A stretch of 64,000 nucleotides of DNA, taken from the NCBI RefSeq assembly GCF_900112195.1, contig NZ_FOKR01000002.1, positions 218,134-282,133 of the forward strand. Reading direction: 5' to 3'. The notes under the pieces were generated by a model. That model saw only the letters and a program-made list of their open reading frames with translations. It was not told the DNA's origin and ran no database searches. Position numbers and translations under genes: made by a program. Shown here one piece after another: positions 43,005-52,292 of this stretch. Every line of letters starts with the position of its first letter. Position 1 is the first letter of the stretch. This DNA comes from Butyrivibrio sp. YAB3001. GTDB lineage: Bacteria; Bacillota; Clostridia; Lachnospirales; Lachnospiraceae.

Positions 43005-43352
43005 CTAAATGAGCTCCTCTAAAATTTTGCCTGAAATTGTTTTAAGTTGAATCTGTAAATCTTCATAGCTAGGAATATCATCCGACTTAGACAGTTGTTC
43101 AAGCTGCTCTGCCTGAGCCTTAATAGCTTCAAAACGTCTTATCATGTGAAGCCTGTCTTCATAACTTTGAAGTGTATTGGTACATCTCTTGATAAGATCA
43201 TGTACCCCCTGCTTACTTATGCCGTTCTCATCAGCAATTTCGGTAAGAGACATATCATTATATACAGCTGCTTCAAAAATATCTCTTTGATGTTTAGTTA
43301 GAAGCTCGCCATAAAAATCATACAACAAGCCTTGCTCTACGATTTCTCTCAT
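43005..43352 (-). CDS. ylxM: YlxM/UPF0122 SRP-associated regulator
   Basis: A 115-residue helix-turn-helix protein (LTKHQRDIFEAAV, and IADENGISKQGVHDLIKR). YlxM modulates SRP activity in streptococci and sits before ffh in most Firmicutes. The ATG at 43352 follows AGAGGA; the reading to 43379 starts without a ribosome site. A strong promoter at 43385-43413 drives the ylxM-ffh unit. Confidence 0.93.
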   Translation of the reverse strand: MREIVEQGLLYDFYGELLTKHQRDIFEAAVYNDMSLTEIADENGISKQGVHDLIKRCTNTLQSYEDRLHMIRRFEAIKAQAEQLEQLSKSDDIPSYEDLQIQLKTISGKILEELI

Positions 43353-43384
43353 AAATATCCTCTTTACCATTAAACACAATTGTT

Positions 43385-43413
43385 ATAATATACAAAAACG
43401 ATAAAGGTGTCAA
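43385..43413 (-). promoter_or_regulatory. consensus promoter of ylxM-ffh
   Basis: TTGACA (43408-43413), 17-bp spacer, TATTAT (43385-43390) on the minus strand. The -35 box lies within the downstream arm of the GH25 terminator hairpin. Confidence 0.82.
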
Positions 43414-43434
43414 GTATTTTTTCTTGACACCTTT
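43391..43434 (-). terminator. terminator of the ilvA-yitT-GH25 unit
   Basis: A 12-bp perfect stem (AAAGGTGTCAAG, 43403-43414, with CTTGACACCTTT, 43423-43434), then ATCGTTTTTG on the minus strand. It overlaps the ylxM promoter. Confidence 0.75.
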
Positions 43435-43451
43435 AAGATTGATTTAAATGA

Positions 43452-44540
43452 TCAATATTCAGTTATACAGATATCAAGATCAACATTGCCCTCAATGCCA
43501 TCTACCGTACCGGTTGAACTAAACTGCCATACATCAAAATGGTATGGATAATAAAGTGGCGTTCCATAATAAGCAATCCATATTCCGTAATCATCCACAT
43601 CTTTTGCATCCATAAGCAATGTAAATGACTTAACATTGCCATAGACCATCGGCTTATATCCCGCACTCCTTACCATATCACAAAAAACTCTGACAACATT
43701 CTCATAATCATCTGAGGTCATATTGTTAGTGCGCGCAGTATCCGAATCAGCGGATTCTATATCGATTACAACCGGATATTTGATACTGTACGGTTCAATA
43801 TTATCAAGTACAATTTGGAGTTCTTCCTTGGCCTCTTCTTCATTCAAAGCCTGTGAGTAAAAATAAACGCCTACGTCAATCCCATTTTCGGTAGCTCCTT
43901 TAATGTTGTCACTAAAACAATCATCAACCAATAGAGTTCCTTCTTTGGTTCCGCGAAGACCAACTCTTATAAAAGCAAAATCAATGCCTGCATCGGCAAC
44001 CTTTTTCCAATTGATTTTTCCTTGAAATCTGGAAACATCTATGCCCTTTTTCACATGCACATTAGTATCGTTTCCAACGTATTTAAGAAAACCGTCATCG
44101 CCAACCACAAAGTCTTCATCGCCAAACCCGTGATGCGCTATAGAATCAAGTATCGGAAAAAAGTAATATTTGCCGGAACTTGCAACCACCATCTGCTCTG
44201 GAAAAAGAGATCTGATAGTAGCTGTCGTCCCTTCACCAGCCTCCAACTTAGATTGTATCTTGCTTTTAATAGAATTTGTCGTTTCTATTTCTGCTTCTTT
44301 TTTTGCCTCTTCAACAAGTCTGTCAGCTTCTGTCAAAGTATAATAGCCTTCATTGTTTAAAGCTTCCAACTCCATTCTGACAGCTTCTTCTTCTCTTTTG
44401 AGTGATGCATTCTTAATAAGCAACATTATGCTAAAAGAAAGAGCAAGTAATGCTACAAGGCTTAAAAAAATAATTGAAATTATATTGTGAGTATTTCTGA
44501 CACCAATTCTTTCTCTTGAATCCTGGGAAGTATTATTCAT
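43452..44540 (-). CDS. membrane-anchored GH25 lysozyme-family protein
   Basis: A 362-residue protein. One membrane helix (about residues 21-43) is followed by a charged coiled-coil (45-100) and a C-terminal GH25 domain (about 160-362). The catalytic acids are in GIDVSRFQG and VIDIES, with DVWQFSSTG at the end. GH25 enzymes cleave peptidoglycan N-acetylmuramyl bonds. The anchor places the enzyme on the outer face of the membrane. It is the last gene after ilvA and yitT, six bases after yitT. Confidence 0.9.
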   Translation of the reverse strand: MNNTSQDSRERIGVRNTHNIISIIFLSLVALLALSFSIMLLIKNASLKREEEAVRMELEALNNEGYYTLTEADRLVEEAKKEAEIETTNSIKSKIQSKLEAGEGTTATIRSLFPEQMVVASSGKYYFFPILDSIAHHGFGDEDFVVGDDGFLKYVGNDTNVHVKKGIDVSRFQGKINWKKVADAGIDFAFIRVGLRGTKEGTLLVDDCFSDNIKGATENGIDVGVYFYSQALNEEEAKEELQIVLDNIEPYSIKYPVVIDIESADSDTARTNNMTSDDYENVVRVFCDMVRSAGYKPMVYGNVKSFTLLMDAKDVDDYGIWIAYYGTPLYYPYHFDVWQFSSTGTVDGIEGNVDLDICITEY

Positions 44541-44545
44541 GTTTT

Positions 44546-45427
44546 TTACATTCTCTCGTCAAAATAACTTTTATAGCCTTCACCGAATATCTCACTGGCA
44601 CTTGTTACGATCATAAATGCATTAGGATCTTCATCTCTGACAATATCCTCAGCCATTGGTGATAATCTCTTCTTGATCGCACACATGATAACTTTTTTCT
44701 TTTCACCGCTATATGCGCCCTGCGCAAAGACATGAGTTGCGCCGATGTCAAGTTCCTCAAGAAGTCTGGCAGTAATAATATCAGGATGATCAGAGATGAT
44801 ATATACAAGCTTAGCTCCATCTCTGCCATATAAAACAAGATCCAACACTGATGATGTTACCATAACTGAAATAAATGAATATAATGCAGCAGTTATATCA
44901 TTAAATACAACACCTGCAATGATAAGAACAACCACATCAGTAAGGATATAAAGCATTCCAGTCTTGATATGCGGATATTTAAGTCTTAATAACTTAATTA
45001 TAACATCTGTTCCACCACTGGTTGCATGGCTTTTGAAAACAAGTCCCATTGCAACAGCAGATAAAGCACTACCAATCGTAACTCCAAGAATAATATCTTT
45101 GATCATAAATGCCCCAAGGTAGTTGCTGAAAAAATCCGTTGACCACGATATTACAGATGTGGCATATATCGTGGAAATGGTAAATCGTATGCCAAATTTC
45201 CAGATAGCTATAATCAGAATAGGAATGTTCATAAACAAAAACCACATACCTGTTCCTATAGGAATAAGTCTGTTCATAACAATTGCAAGACCTGTTATTC
45301 CTCCGGGGGCAATATTATTTGGATCTATCAAAAGAGCTGTGGCAAGTCCGTACAAAGATGCTGCAAATGTTATTACAACATATTCCATAAGTCTCTTTTT
45401 TATATCATTCTTTTTCAAACTGCTCAT
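44546..45427 (-). CDS. YitT family membrane protein
   Basis: A 293-residue protein with five to six N-terminal membrane segments (NNIAPGGITGLAIV block) and a C-terminal soluble DUF2179 domain (about 220-293). Function unknown; the family is common in Firmicutes. The ATG follows the ilvA stop by one base (TAATATG). Confidence 0.9.
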   Translation of the reverse strand: MSSLKKNDIKKRLMEYVVITFAASLYGLATALLIDPNNIAPGGITGLAIVMNRLIPIGTGMWFLFMNIPILIIAIWKFGIRFTISTIYATSVISWSTDFFSNYLGAFMIKDIILGVTIGSALSAVAMGLVFKSHATSGGTDVIIKLLRLKYPHIKTGMLYILTDVVVLIIAGVVFNDITAALYSFISVMVTSSVLDLVLYGRDGAKLVYIISDHPDIITARLLEELDIGATHVFAQGAYSGEKKKVIMCAIKKRLSPMAEDIVRDEDPNAFMIVTSASEIFGEGYKSYFDERM

Positions 45428-45428
45428 A

Positions 45429-46655
45429 TTAAATGTTTGTCCTTACAATTCTTGGTTTATAACCATTTTTATTGAGAGCATCCATAATCTGCTCTTTATG
45501 CTCGCTTCCAAACGCCTCAAGTGTAATTCTAAGTTCCACTGCTGCGCTTCTGTTTATGGAAACAAACTGATTATGCTCAAGCTTAATAACATTACCATTT
45601 TCTTCGGCAATAATTCCTGAAACTCTTGAAAGTTCACCCGGCTTATCAGGAAGAAGCACAGAAACTGTAAATATTCTGTCTCTCATAATAAGTCCCTGCT
45701 GAACAACAGAAGACATAGTAATGATATCCATATTACCGCCTGAAAGAACACAGGCTATTTTTTTATCCTTGCAATCAAGCTGCTTAAGGGCAGCCACTGA
45801 AAGAAGTCCTGAATTTTCTACTACCATCTTGTGATTTTCAACCATATCCAAAAATGATACTACAAGATCTTCGTCAGGAACGGTAATGATATCGTCGATA
45901 TTTGCTGAAAGATATGGGAATATCTTTTCTCCCGGAGTCTTAACAGCTGTGCCGTCAGCAATTGTATTTACTGAAGGAAGTGTAACAACATGTCCAGCCT
46001 TAATTGATTCCTGCATGCAATTAGCGCCAGCAGGCTCAACACCTATTACTTTTATCTTGGGATTAAGGAGTTTAGCCAAAGTTGAAACGCCTGTTGCAAG
46101 ACCACCTCCTCCGATTGGCACCAAAATATAATCTACTGTAGGAAGTTCTTTTATAATTTCCATTGCAATGGTGCCCTGTCCTGTAGCAACATCAAGATCA
46201 TTAAACGGGTGAACCATAGTATATCCATGTTCATTTGCAAGCTCAACAGCCTTTTCGTAAGCTTCATCATAAACATTTCCATGAAGAACAACTTCTGCGC
46301 CAAGAGCCTTTGTTCTATTGACCTTGATAAGTGGTGTTGAAGTAGGCATAACAATAGTAGCCTTTACGCCATAACACTTTGCTGCATATGCTACACCCTG
46401 CGCATGGTTTCCGGCAGAAGCTGTAATGAGACCTTTTTTTCTCTCTTCTTCTGAAAGAGTAGTTATCTTATAATATGCGCCACGAACCTTGTAAGCACCT
46501 GTTCTTTGAAGGTTTTCAGGCTTCAAATAAACCTTATTTCCAGTCATATTGCTCCAATAATCACTGTAAATAAGTTTTGTCTCAAGTGTAACTTTCTTTA
46601 CATCTTCATAAGCATTCTCGAATTTATCGAGAGTCATCTTCTCATCTTCCAACAT
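45429..46655 (-). CDS. ilvA: threonine ammonia-lyase
   Basis: A 408-residue PLP enzyme. The PLP lysine is in TGAYKVRGA near residue 55, the phosphate loop is GGGGLATG, and a C-terminal ACT-like domain (about 330-408) provides regulation. It converts threonine to 2-oxobutyrate and ammonia, either for isoleucine synthesis or for catabolism; one ACT domain of this size is common in clostridial enzymes of both kinds. GGAGGAG precedes the ATG. It heads the unit with yitT and the GH25 gene. Confidence 0.93.
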   Translation of the reverse strand: MLEDEKMTLDKFENAYEDVKKVTLETKLIYSDYWSNMTGNKVYLKPENLQRTGAYKVRGAYYKITTLSEEERKKGLITASAGNHAQGVAYAAKCYGVKATIVMPTSTPLIKVNRTKALGAEVVLHGNVYDEAYEKAVELANEHGYTMVHPFNDLDVATGQGTIAMEIIKELPTVDYILVPIGGGGLATGVSTLAKLLNPKIKVIGVEPAGANCMQESIKAGHVVTLPSVNTIADGTAVKTPGEKIFPYLSANIDDIITVPDEDLVVSFLDMVENHKMVVENSGLLSVAALKQLDCKDKKIACVLSGGNMDIITMSSVVQQGLIMRDRIFTVSVLLPDKPGELSRVSGIIAEENGNVIKLEHNQFVSINRSAAVELRITLEAFGSEHKEQIMDALNKNGYKPRIVRTNI

Positions 46656-46769
46656 CTGCTTCTCCTCCAGCTATATAATACTTTCTTTGCCTATTGTACA
46701 CATAAAAGATTTAAACAGTAAATGTAAATACACTAAAACATAATACTTTCACAAAAATTTTTGCTTCAA

Positions 46770-47684
46770 TCATGAAAACAACGCATCTACAAACTCATCT
46801 GAATTAAATCTCTCAAGATCATCAATCGCTTCGCCGACACCAATATACTTTACAGGAATATTAAGTTCAGAAACAATCGCTACCGCAATTCCCCCTTTTG
46901 CAGTGCCATCAAGTTTAGTCAGCACGATGCCTGTAAGATTAGCAGCCTCACCAAATTCTCTTGCCTGATTAAGCGCATTCTGACCTGTTGTTCCATCAAG
47001 AACGATAAAGTTCTCTCTGCATACACCTGCAAGCTCTTTATCAATGATTCTGTTCATCTTCGCAAGTTCTTCCATAAGATTTTTCTTATTGTGTAATCTT
47101 CCAGCAGTATCAACTATCAGAATATCTATATCTCTCGCCTTAAAAGCGCCAACTGCATCATAGATAACACTGGCAGGATCAGCGCCTTCTCTACCAGTAA
47201 TAAGCGGTGTTCCGGCTCTATCTGCCCAGCCCTGAAGCTGTTCTGTAGCCGCAGCTCTGTAAGTATCAGCGGCTGCAATAAGCACCTTTTTACCCTTTCT
47301 TCTGAAATTGGCTGCAAGCTTTCCTACTGATGTAGTCTTGCCTACGCCATTAACTCCGATAACAAAAATAACTGTTTTCTTATCCTCGAAATCATAGGCA
47401 TTTTCATTAGTTTTCATCTGCTCTCTGATATCTTCGATAAGTAATGCCTTGCACTCGGCTGGGTCTTTAATATGCTTTTCCTTAACCTGAGATCTGAGTT
47501 CATCCATGATCTTGCTTGTAGCATTTATTCCAATATCACCCATGATAAGCGTTTCTTCAAGTTCTTCATAAAAATCATCATCGATACTTGAAAAGCCGCT
47601 AAAAACATTGTCAATGCCCTTAGCGATATTGTCTCTGGTGCGGGTAAGTCCCTGCTGTAATTTTGAAAAAAATCCATTAGCCAT
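46770..47684 (-). CDS. ftsY: signal recognition particle receptor FtsY
   Basis: A 304-residue SRP receptor GTPase with NG domains (GVNGVGKTTSVGK P-loop, DTAGRLHNK, TKLDGTAKGG). The acidic N-terminal A domain is very short, as in many Firmicutes. It docks Ffh-ribosome complexes at the membrane. Its start overlaps the smc stop (TAATG). Confidence 0.96.
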   Translation of the reverse strand: MANGFFSKLQQGLTRTRDNIAKGIDNVFSGFSSIDDDFYEELEETLIMGDIGINATSKIMDELRSQVKEKHIKDPAECKALLIEDIREQMKTNENAYDFEDKKTVIFVIGVNGVGKTTSVGKLAANFRRKGKKVLIAAADTYRAAATEQLQGWADRAGTPLITGREGADPASVIYDAVGAFKARDIDILIVDTAGRLHNKKNLMEELAKMNRIIDKELAGVCRENFIVLDGTTGQNALNQAREFGEAANLTGIVLTKLDGTAKGGIAVAIVSELNIPVKYIGVGEAIDDLERFNSDEFVDALFS

Positions 47685-50600
47685 TAATTCGTAAGCTCCT
47701 TATCAATGAGATTAACACTAACAAGCGTTGAAACGCCCTTCTCCTGCATGGTGATACCATATAATCTGTCAGCACTTTCCATTGTACCACGACGGTGAGT
47801 AATTACTATAAACTGTGTGCTCGAAAGTTTATGAAGATACTTTGCAAAACGAACAACGTTGTTTTCATCAAGCGCAGCCTCAATCTCATCCAAAAGACAG
47901 AATGGAGAAGGCTTAAGATTCTGAATTGCAAACAAAAGTGCTATAGCTGTAAGAGCCTTCTCTCCACCGGACATCTGCATCATATTTACAAGCTTTTTGC
48001 CAGGTGGCTGAGCATTTATTCGTATGCCTGCTTCAAGCACATCTTCTTCCTCATTGAGTTCCAACGAGCCCTTACCGCCGCCAAACATTTCCTTAAATAC
48101 CTTGTCGAACTCAGTATTTATCTTCTGGAACTGTTCTATGAACTGCTTTCGCATTGACTCGTCCAGGTCTTTGATGATTCCCTTAAGCTGTTCCTCTGCA
48201 ACAATAAGATCATCATGCTGCGTTTTCATAAATGTATATCTTTCCATGAGATTCTTATAATCCTCAATGGAATTAACATTAACATCACCAAGTTTTCTGA
48301 TAGAATCCTTCAAAGATCCTATTTCTTTACGCATAGCAGGTACATCTGTCATTTCTTCGTCACGTAGATTTGCTGCATCTGTAAGCGTTATCTCATACTC
48401 ATTCCACATATAATTGATCTGAGATTCGATTGCTTCCTGACACTTTTCCTTTCGTGATGACAGCCTGTTTACTTCTTTATCGAGACTGGACATCTGATTA
48501 TTCAGTTCCTCAGTCTTTCCAAAAAAGTCTTTCTGTGCAAGAGACAGATTATTTTTCTGTTCCTTTTTCTCGTCAAGTTCCTTGGTAGTCTCATCCTGCA
48601 CATTTGCAGAAGCTTCGATAGTAAGTCTGATTTCTTCAATATCCTTTTTGCTCTGTAAAAGAATTTCCTCGTTTTCTTTTAAAGAACGAACAATCTCATC
48701 ATATGATTTTTGTTCTTCCTGTATTTCATCGGTCATTCTATCGATATTCTGCTGTTGAAATTCCTGCTTCTGAGCAACTTTTTCGTACTGAATATCCCAT
48801 TTTGAAACCTTTTCATTTTCTTTTTCTTCAATTTCATGAAGACCTTCAAGTTCTTTCTGGAATTTTTCTACTTTTAAAGTACACTCTTTTTCAACATTTT
48901 CAGATTCCTGCAGGGATGCTGAAGCAGTTTCCTTTTCTTCTGCTATTTCTTTAAGTCTTGACTCAATCTCATCGTTTTCAGCCTTTAAATCTGAAAAACT
49001 GCCCTTTTGCTCTTCCTGACGTCTTTCTTCATTCTCAACATTAAGTCTCGCTGTATTCTGCGCAATAAACTTATCTTGAAGTTTGGATCTAAGTTCCTCT
49101 GCCAAAAGTCTGAGTTCATTTCTTTTTGTTCTGGCTTCTTCAATCTCTTTTTGAAGATCATCAATCTTTGCCTTGTACTTCTTGACATTATTCTCAAGGT
49201 CTTCCATTTCACGACGTCTTCCAAGAAGATTACTGTTATTTTTAAAGGCACCACCACTGATAGCTCCTCCTGGAACCAATAATTCACCCTCCAGAGTTAC
49301 CATCCGCACCGTATAATTATATTTTTTGGCAATCTTAACTGCATTATCAATATTATCAACAGCTACGATTCTTCCAAGCATTGCCTTTGCAACACATTTA
49401 TACCTTGGATCAGTGCTTACAAGTTCATCAGCCATTCCAAGGACGCCCACTTCATTAAGTGCTTCTTTTGCCTTTAATTCAGGCGGATTATCAAGTGAAG
49501 TAAGCGGCAAAAATGTTGCTCGACCTGCCTTGGTATCCTTAAGATACCGAATCATCTTCTTAGCAGTTTCCTCATCATCGGTTACGATGTTCTGAATATT
49601 GCCGCCAAGTGCTACTTCTATTGCTGTTTCATATTTAGGCTCAGTCTTTATAATATCCGCAACAACACCAATAATACCCTTGGTATCGTCTTTTCTTTCC
49701 ATTACTTTCTTGACACTGCCACCGTAACCCTCGTATCTTTCAGTTAGATTTGCAAGTGCCTCAAGCTTGGATTTCTCCTGCTGATAAAGAGACTGAGTCT
49801 TTCGAAGTTCTGTATCCTTGAGACTCATTTGTTCGCGGATTGAAACAACTTCCTTCTCCGCATCTTTCTGCTTCTTATTCATTTCTGAAATCTCAGCAGT
49901 TATTGCATCAAATTCATCTCTGTACTGCTTAATTATTTCTTCCTGCCTGGATTCGTCAGAACGGGCTCGAACAAGTTTACCGGTAAGCTCTGCTTTTCTG
50001 ATATTTACCTGTTCTCTCATTGTTTCAAGGGAACTAAGTTTTGACTTTATTGTTGCCCTTTTTCCAAGAATTTCAATGATAGTATTCTTACATTCTTCTA
50101 CTTCATCATTTATAATAGAAATCTGAGTGACTATCTTTTCAAGCTCTTTCCTGGCTTCATCTCTGCTAGCCTTTAAGATTTCTGCTTCCTTATCAACCTC
50201 AGCTTTTTCATCAAGATACTGCTGCTTTTTTTCATTTTTTTCATCAATCTTGGCCTGCTCATCCTGCATTCTCTGCTTAAAATGAGCATCATTTGAAGAA
50301 GCTGCTTTTATTTTTTCATTGAGAATCCCTATCTGTCCTTCTAGTTTCTCACGTTTAACAGAGGAATCCGTTATCTTCGCTCTTGCTTCATCGATTTCCT
50401 GATCCAGAATTTCAAGCTGTTTCTGAATATTCTCATATTCTTCTCTGGTCTTTTCATAGTTAACCTTAGCTTCACCAAGGGCATTTACAGCAATCTCCAG
50501 ATTTTTTTGTGTCTCTTCAAACTGCTGTTTCTGGTTTTTGTTTTCCAAGAGGAACATGTTCACATCCAAAGTCTTTAAACGCTCTCTGAATTTAAGATAT

Positions 50601-51241
50601 TCCTTTGCAACAGCAGATTGCTTTTCCAGCGGTCCTATCTGTTTTTCAAGCTCGGACAAGATATCACTTAATCTTGTAAGATTTATTTTTTCTTCTTCAA
50701 GTTTTTTTATCGCTGTTTCTTTACGGGATTTGAATTTAACAATGCCGGCAGCCTCATCAAAAAGATTTCTTCTATCCTCAGGCTTACTGGACAAAATCTG
50801 ATCTATCTGGCCCTGTCCGATAATAGAGTATCCCTCTTTACCGATACCGGTATCCATAAAAAGTTCATTCACATCTTTTAGACGACAAGAAGAGCCATTG
50901 ATCATGTACTCACTTTCTCCGGAACGATAGAGTCGTCTGGAAACAGTTACCTCGTCATAATCAATAGCTAATGAATGATCTGAATTATCTAGTGTAATAG
51001 CAACAAATGCATAACCAAGCGGTTTACGAAGCTCCGTACCGGAAAAAATAACATCCTGCATAGAACCGCCACGAAGCTGTTTTATTCTCTGTTCACCCAG
51101 AACCCATCTTACGGCATCGGCAACATTACTCTTACCCGAACCATTTGGTCCGACAATGCCGGTGATTCCATTGTGAAAATCGAATTTTATTTTATTGGCA
51201 AAAGACTTAAAGCCATGAATTTCGATACTTTTTAAATACAT
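47684..51241 (-). CDS. smc: chromosome segregation protein SMC
   Basis: A 1185-residue full-length SMC. Walker A (GPNGSGKSN) lies near residue 32, the hinge near 520-640, long coiled coils on both sides, and the signature MSGGEKALTA with Walker B CLLDEIEAALDE at the C-terminal head. It organises and segregates chromosomes with ScpAB. The start codon has no visible ribosome site and lies two bases past the rnc stop, so translation is probably coupled. Confidence 0.97.
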   Translation of the reverse strand: MYLKSIEIHGFKSFANKIKFDFHNGITGIVGPNGSGKSNVADAVRWVLGEQRIKQLRGGSMQDVIFSGTELRKPLGYAFVAITLDNSDHSLAIDYDEVTVSRRLYRSGESEYMINGSSCRLKDVNELFMDTGIGKEGYSIIGQGQIDQILSSKPEDRRNLFDEAAGIVKFKSRKETAIKKLEEEKINLTRLSDILSELEKQIGPLEKQSAVAKEYLKFRERLKTLDVNMFLLENKNQKQQFEETQKNLEIAVNALGEAKVNYEKTREEYENIQKQLEILDQEIDEARAKITDSSVKREKLEGQIGILNEKIKAASSNDAHFKQRMQDEQAKIDEKNEKKQQYLDEKAEVDKEAEILKASRDEARKELEKIVTQISIINDEVEECKNTIIEILGKRATIKSKLSSLETMREQVNIRKAELTGKLVRARSDESRQEEIIKQYRDEFDAITAEISEMNKKQKDAEKEVVSIREQMSLKDTELRKTQSLYQQEKSKLEALANLTERYEGYGGSVKKVMERKDDTKGIIGVVADIIKTEPKYETAIEVALGGNIQNIVTDDEETAKKMIRYLKDTKAGRATFLPLTSLDNPPELKAKEALNEVGVLGMADELVSTDPRYKCVAKAMLGRIVAVDNIDNAVKIAKKYNYTVRMVTLEGELLVPGGAISGGAFKNNSNLLGRRREMEDLENNVKKYKAKIDDLQKEIEEARTKRNELRLLAEELRSKLQDKFIAQNTARLNVENEERRQEEQKGSFSDLKAENDEIESRLKEIAEEKETASASLQESENVEKECTLKVEKFQKELEGLHEIEEKENEKVSKWDIQYEKVAQKQEFQQQNIDRMTDEIQEEQKSYDEIVRSLKENEEILLQSKKDIEEIRLTIEASANVQDETTKELDEKKEQKNNLSLAQKDFFGKTEELNNQMSSLDKEVNRLSSRKEKCQEAIESQINYMWNEYEITLTDAANLRDEEMTDVPAMRKEIGSLKDSIRKLGDVNVNSIEDYKNLMERYTFMKTQHDDLIVAEEQLKGIIKDLDESMRKQFIEQFQKINTEFDKVFKEMFGGGKGSLELNEEEDVLEAGIRINAQPPGKKLVNMMQMSGGEKALTAIALLFAIQNLKPSPFCLLDEIEAALDENNVVRFAKYLHKLSSTQFIVITHRRGTMESADRLYGITMQEKGVSTLVSVNLIDKELTN

Positions 51242-51243
51242 TT

Positions 51244-51936
51244 TTATTTATTTTTCAATACAAGAAGTGCCTGATAAGCTGCCTTCTGTTCCGCAGCCTT
51301 CTTCGTCTTACCTGTCCCCTCTCCATAATTCTTATCCCCGATAAAAACACGGACCTCAAATATTTTATCATGTTCAGGGCCACTCTCGCCACATGTTTCA
51401 TAACGAACAGTCCCAAGATTATTCCCCTGTACAAACTCCTGAAGAATAGATTTGCTGTCGCTGAACATCTCCATACTATCTGCATTTGTAAGCACAAAAC
51501 TGTCTATAAAACGCTTGGACTGATCAATTCCTCCATCAAGAAACAATGCACCAATAACAGCTTCCATGACATCTGCGATAATTGATTCCTTATTTCTTCC
51601 CCCTGTGAGTTCTTCACCCTTTCCAAGCTGAATGTATGACTTAAGATTAAGTTGTTCTGAACAGTACGCAAGAGCTGGTTCGCAAACAAGAGATGCTCTT
51701 ATCTTAGACATCTCACCTTCTTTTTTATCGGGATATTTCCTGTAAAGAAATGCACTTGAGATCATCTCAAGCACTGCATCACCCAAAAATTCAAGCCTTT
51801 CATAATCGGGTTTTTTATTTATTTTCTGTTCGTTGACAAAAGAACTATGAGTCAATGCCTGAATCAATAACTCCCTGTCTCTGAAGGAATATCCTATTTT
51901 CTGTTCAAATTCTTCTAAATCTTTTTGTTCTAACAT
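51244..51936 (-). CDS. rnc: ribonuclease III
   Basis: A 230-residue protein with the RNase III signature (ERLEFLGDAVLEM) in the catalytic domain and a C-terminal dsRNA-binding domain (KKAAEQKAAY). It processes rRNA precursors and double-stranded RNA. The ATG at 51936 follows GAGG; a GTG at 51948 would overlap it. It precedes smc. Confidence 0.96.
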   Translation of the reverse strand: MLEQKDLEEFEQKIGYSFRDRELLIQALTHSSFVNEQKINKKPDYERLEFLGDAVLEMISSAFLYRKYPDKKEGEMSKIRASLVCEPALAYCSEQLNLKSYIQLGKGEELTGGRNKESIIADVMEAVIGALFLDGGIDQSKRFIDSFVLTNADSMEMFSDSKSILQEFVQGNNLGTVRYETCGESGPEHDKIFEVRVFIGDKNYGEGTGKTKKAAEQKAAYQALLVLKNK

Positions 51937-51958
51937 AACTATCCTCACTATATAACTA

Positions 51959-51985
51959 AATAAGGCAGTACGTAACTGCCTTATT
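51959..51985 (-). terminator. hairpin between acpP and rnc
   Basis: An 11-bp perfect stem (AATAAGGCAGT / ACTGCCTTATT) with a five-base loop. On the minus strand only a weak T-rich tail follows (TTATTTAGTTAT), so it may terminate acpP mRNA partially. Confidence 0.6.
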
Positions 51986-51996
51986 AAAGAGATAAT

Positions 51997-52233
51997 TTAT
52001 TTACCTGAAACTGCTGTTTTAAGAAGCTCAACTGCTTCACCTACAGTAGCGATATTCTCTGTTTTCTCAGGATCGATCTGAACATCAAATTCATCTTCAA
52101 GTCCCATGATGATCTGGAAAAGATCAAGTGAATCTGCTCCAAGATCTTCCGTAAATGTTGTATCTAATGTTATCTCCTCAGGATCAACATTAAGTACATT
52201 TGCAATAATTTCTTTCATTTTTTCAAATTCCAT
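51997..52233 (-). CDS. acpP: acyl carrier protein
   Basis: A 78-residue acidic four-helix protein. The phosphopantetheine attachment serine is in DLGADSLDLFQ near residue 37. It carries acyl chains in fatty acid synthesis and connects with plsX just upstream. GGAAGG precedes the ATG. Confidence 0.97.
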   Translation of the reverse strand: MEFEKMKEIIANVLNVDPEEITLDTTFTEDLGADSLDLFQIIMGLEDEFDVQIDPEKTENIATVGEAVELLKTAVSGK

Positions 52234-52262
52234 AATAAACCTTCCTTTACTGCCAAATCAGC

Positions 52263-52292
52263 ATAATAAATATATAATTGATAGCATATCAA
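52263..52292 (-). promoter_or_regulatory. promoter of acpP
   Basis: TTGATA (52287-52292), 18-bp spacer, TATTAT (52263-52268) on the minus strand, overlapping the plsX stop codon. It would give acpP its own transcript. Confidence 0.5.
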
